Below are positions 13,303 through 14,229 of a stretch of DNA of 14,229 bases, in pieces. The notes under the pieces were generated by a model. The model did not search any database and was not told where the DNA came from. It was given only the letters and a program-made list of their open reading frames with translations. The stretch covers positions 1 through 14,229 of the forward strand of contig JALOAQ010000077.1 of NCBI GenBank assembly GCA_023228725.1. Reading direction: 5' to 3'. The translations under genes and the position numbers were made by a program. The DNA is from Bacteroidales bacterium. Its GTDB lineage: Bacteria; Bacteroidota; Bacteroidia; Bacteroidales; ML635J-15. Numbering within the stretch: the stretch's first letter is position 1; every line of letters begins with the position of its first letter.

Positions 13303-14229
13303 ATAAAAAAAATATTTTTACATATTATATTAATGGTGATTACTGCAACAGTTTATTGCCAAAATGTTTATGTTGTAACTAAAACAACAGACCCAGACCC
13401 TTTCGCACACAAATTTGACAATATTGATAGCCTTTGCGACCCCGAAATGTATGGAACTTTACAATGGGCTATTAACAAAGTGAATAGCAATAGTGGCGAT
13501 AGTAGAATTGAGTTTAACATTCCTGGAGCTGAACCTCACGAAATTGTATTGAATTACTATTTGCCACAAATTAAAAATTCTACAATAATTGATGGTAGTA
13601 CTCAAGACGGTTATAGTTATGGTAATCCACAAATTATTGTCAATGCACAATATAAACACAATTCTATTTTTGATGTTTACAGTACTAACATAACAATCAA
13701 AGGTTTAAAACTGACATCTTTTGCCCAAAATGGAATTTTGTTATTTGACTGTTCAAATTCTTTAATTGCAGAAAACATTATTTCTAATTATTCAATCAAC
13801 TCTTCAAACACTCCTTACACCGGATTATTTATTAATGGTTGTCAAAATGTTGAATTATATGGTAATAATATTGAAGTTGCTGTTGATGAAACTGTTGACG
13901 AAAAAACAAAATCATATGGAGTTTATTTATCAAAATCTTTTAATTGCACTATAGGCGGAACTGATACAAACTTAGCAAACACTATTAAAAATTGTAGAAA
14001 TTATGGTGTTTTAGCAAGAGGTTCGCAAAATATAAAAATTTCAGGAAATATAATCTATGGCTCGGAAAAAGCAATATACTTAGATTCTTCAAACGACAAT
14101 ATACAGCCACCAGAAATTAGCGAATACACCAACGGAATTCTTTCAGGAACAGCTTTACCAAACAGTACAATAGAAGTTTTTGGAAGTACTGGGGCTGAAA
14201 ATGCAAATGAATATTTAGCGAGTGTGATT
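13303..14229 (+). CDS. Secreted right-handed parallel beta-helix protein, 3' end outside window; apparent ATA start
   Basis: A frame open from 13300 to the window edge. From ATA at 13303 it encodes (I)KKIFLHIILMVITATVYC followed by QNVYVV, a typical Sec signal peptide if the first codon initiates. The first ATG is at 13333, which would leave only MVITATVYC, without a basic n-region. The mature protein has beta-helix features: IEFNIPGAEPHEIVL then LPQIKNSTIIDGSTQDGY (the 'LP.It..vtIdG.tQ.Gy' motif), repeated N-rich turns (AENIISNYS, YGNNIEV, ISGNIIYG) and CTIGGTDTNLANTIKNC. Near the edge, GILSGTALPNSTIEVFGSTG matches the module that follows the helix in such surface proteins. A sorting domain, if any, lies beyond the window. 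Function is unknown: adhesin, polysaccharide-active or structural are all possible. Confidence 0.8.
   Translation, partial: MKKIFLHIILMVITATVYCQNVYVVTKTTDPDPFAHKFDNIDSLCDPEMYGTLQWAINKVNSNSGDSRIEFNIPGAEPHEIVLNYYLPQIKNSTIIDGSTQDGYSYGNPQIIVNAQYKHNSIFDVYSTNITIKGLKLTSFAQNGILLFDCSNSLIAENIISNYSINSSNTPYTGLFINGCQNVELYGNNIEVAVDETVDEKTKSYGVYLSKSFNCTIGGTDTNLANTIKNCRNYGVLARGSQNIKISGNIIYGSEKAIYLDSSNDNIQPPEISEYTNGILSGTALPNSTIEVFGSTGAENANEYLASVI

Noticed and set aside
13459..13659. Minus-strand open frame of 66 codons
   Set aside because: It is antisense to the stop-free beta-helix frame, whose protein motifs are clear.
13766..13954. Plus-strand open frame of 62 codons
   Set aside because: It is an out-of-frame shadow inside the beta-helix gene, with repetitive Leu-rich, unlikely composition.

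Overview
The window looks like a chromosomal segment of an AT-rich, probably anaerobic member of the Bacteroidota. The evidence is: a DnaE start of the Bacteroidota type (NCHSYYSLRY); several upstream regions with the Bacteroidota sigma-ABfr -7 box (TAnnTTTG), some with a TTTG -33 box; few Shine-Dalgarno sequences; a four-subunit ferredoxin-dependent 2-oxoacid oxidoreductase; MeaB with the N-terminal extension I associate with Bacteroidota; and heptose biosynthesis (HldD), which implies a Gram-negative envelope. No rRNA, tRNA, CRISPR array or transposase gene was seen.

Layout. (1) 1-225, minus strand: the 5' end of a dnaE-type polymerase gene, cut by the window edge. (2) 306-1649: an AAA_14/DUF4143 ATPase gene bracketed by two identical 44-bp direct repeats. 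Each repeat is itself an imperfect 43-bp palindrome, and the left copy overlaps the ATPase promoter. (3) 1808-4491: a delta-alpha-beta-gamma operon for a ferredoxin-dependent 2-oxoacid oxidoreductase (VOR/KOR type), with its own promoter and a terminator shared with the convergent EamA transporter gene (4523-5401, minus). (4) 5546-6517: a secreted M23 peptidase with LysM. It converges on the minus-strand operon hldD-meaB-PrdX-like deacylase (9108 down to 6521). (5) 9254-10015: a YdcF/ElyC-like membrane protein gene, whose stop codon overlaps that of a convergent thioesterase gene. (6) 10472-11820: a translationally overlapping tatD-like/tcdA pair. (7) 11848-12609, minus: a lipoprotein gene. 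(8) 12849-14229: two secreted-protein genes, the second a parallel beta-helix protein that runs off the window and appears to begin with ATA instead of ATG.

Most of the window is housekeeping: energy and carbon metabolism (ferredoxin-linked 2-oxoacid oxidation, B12-dependent methylmalonyl-CoA metabolism), envelope biogenesis (heptose, peptidoglycan hydrolase, YdcF) and tRNA quality and modification (PrdX-like deacylase, TcdA). The accessory-looking parts are the repeat-flanked ATPase and the secreted beta-helix locus. A short cluster of 11-bp-spaced 9-mers resembling DnaA boxes lies upstream of the latter.
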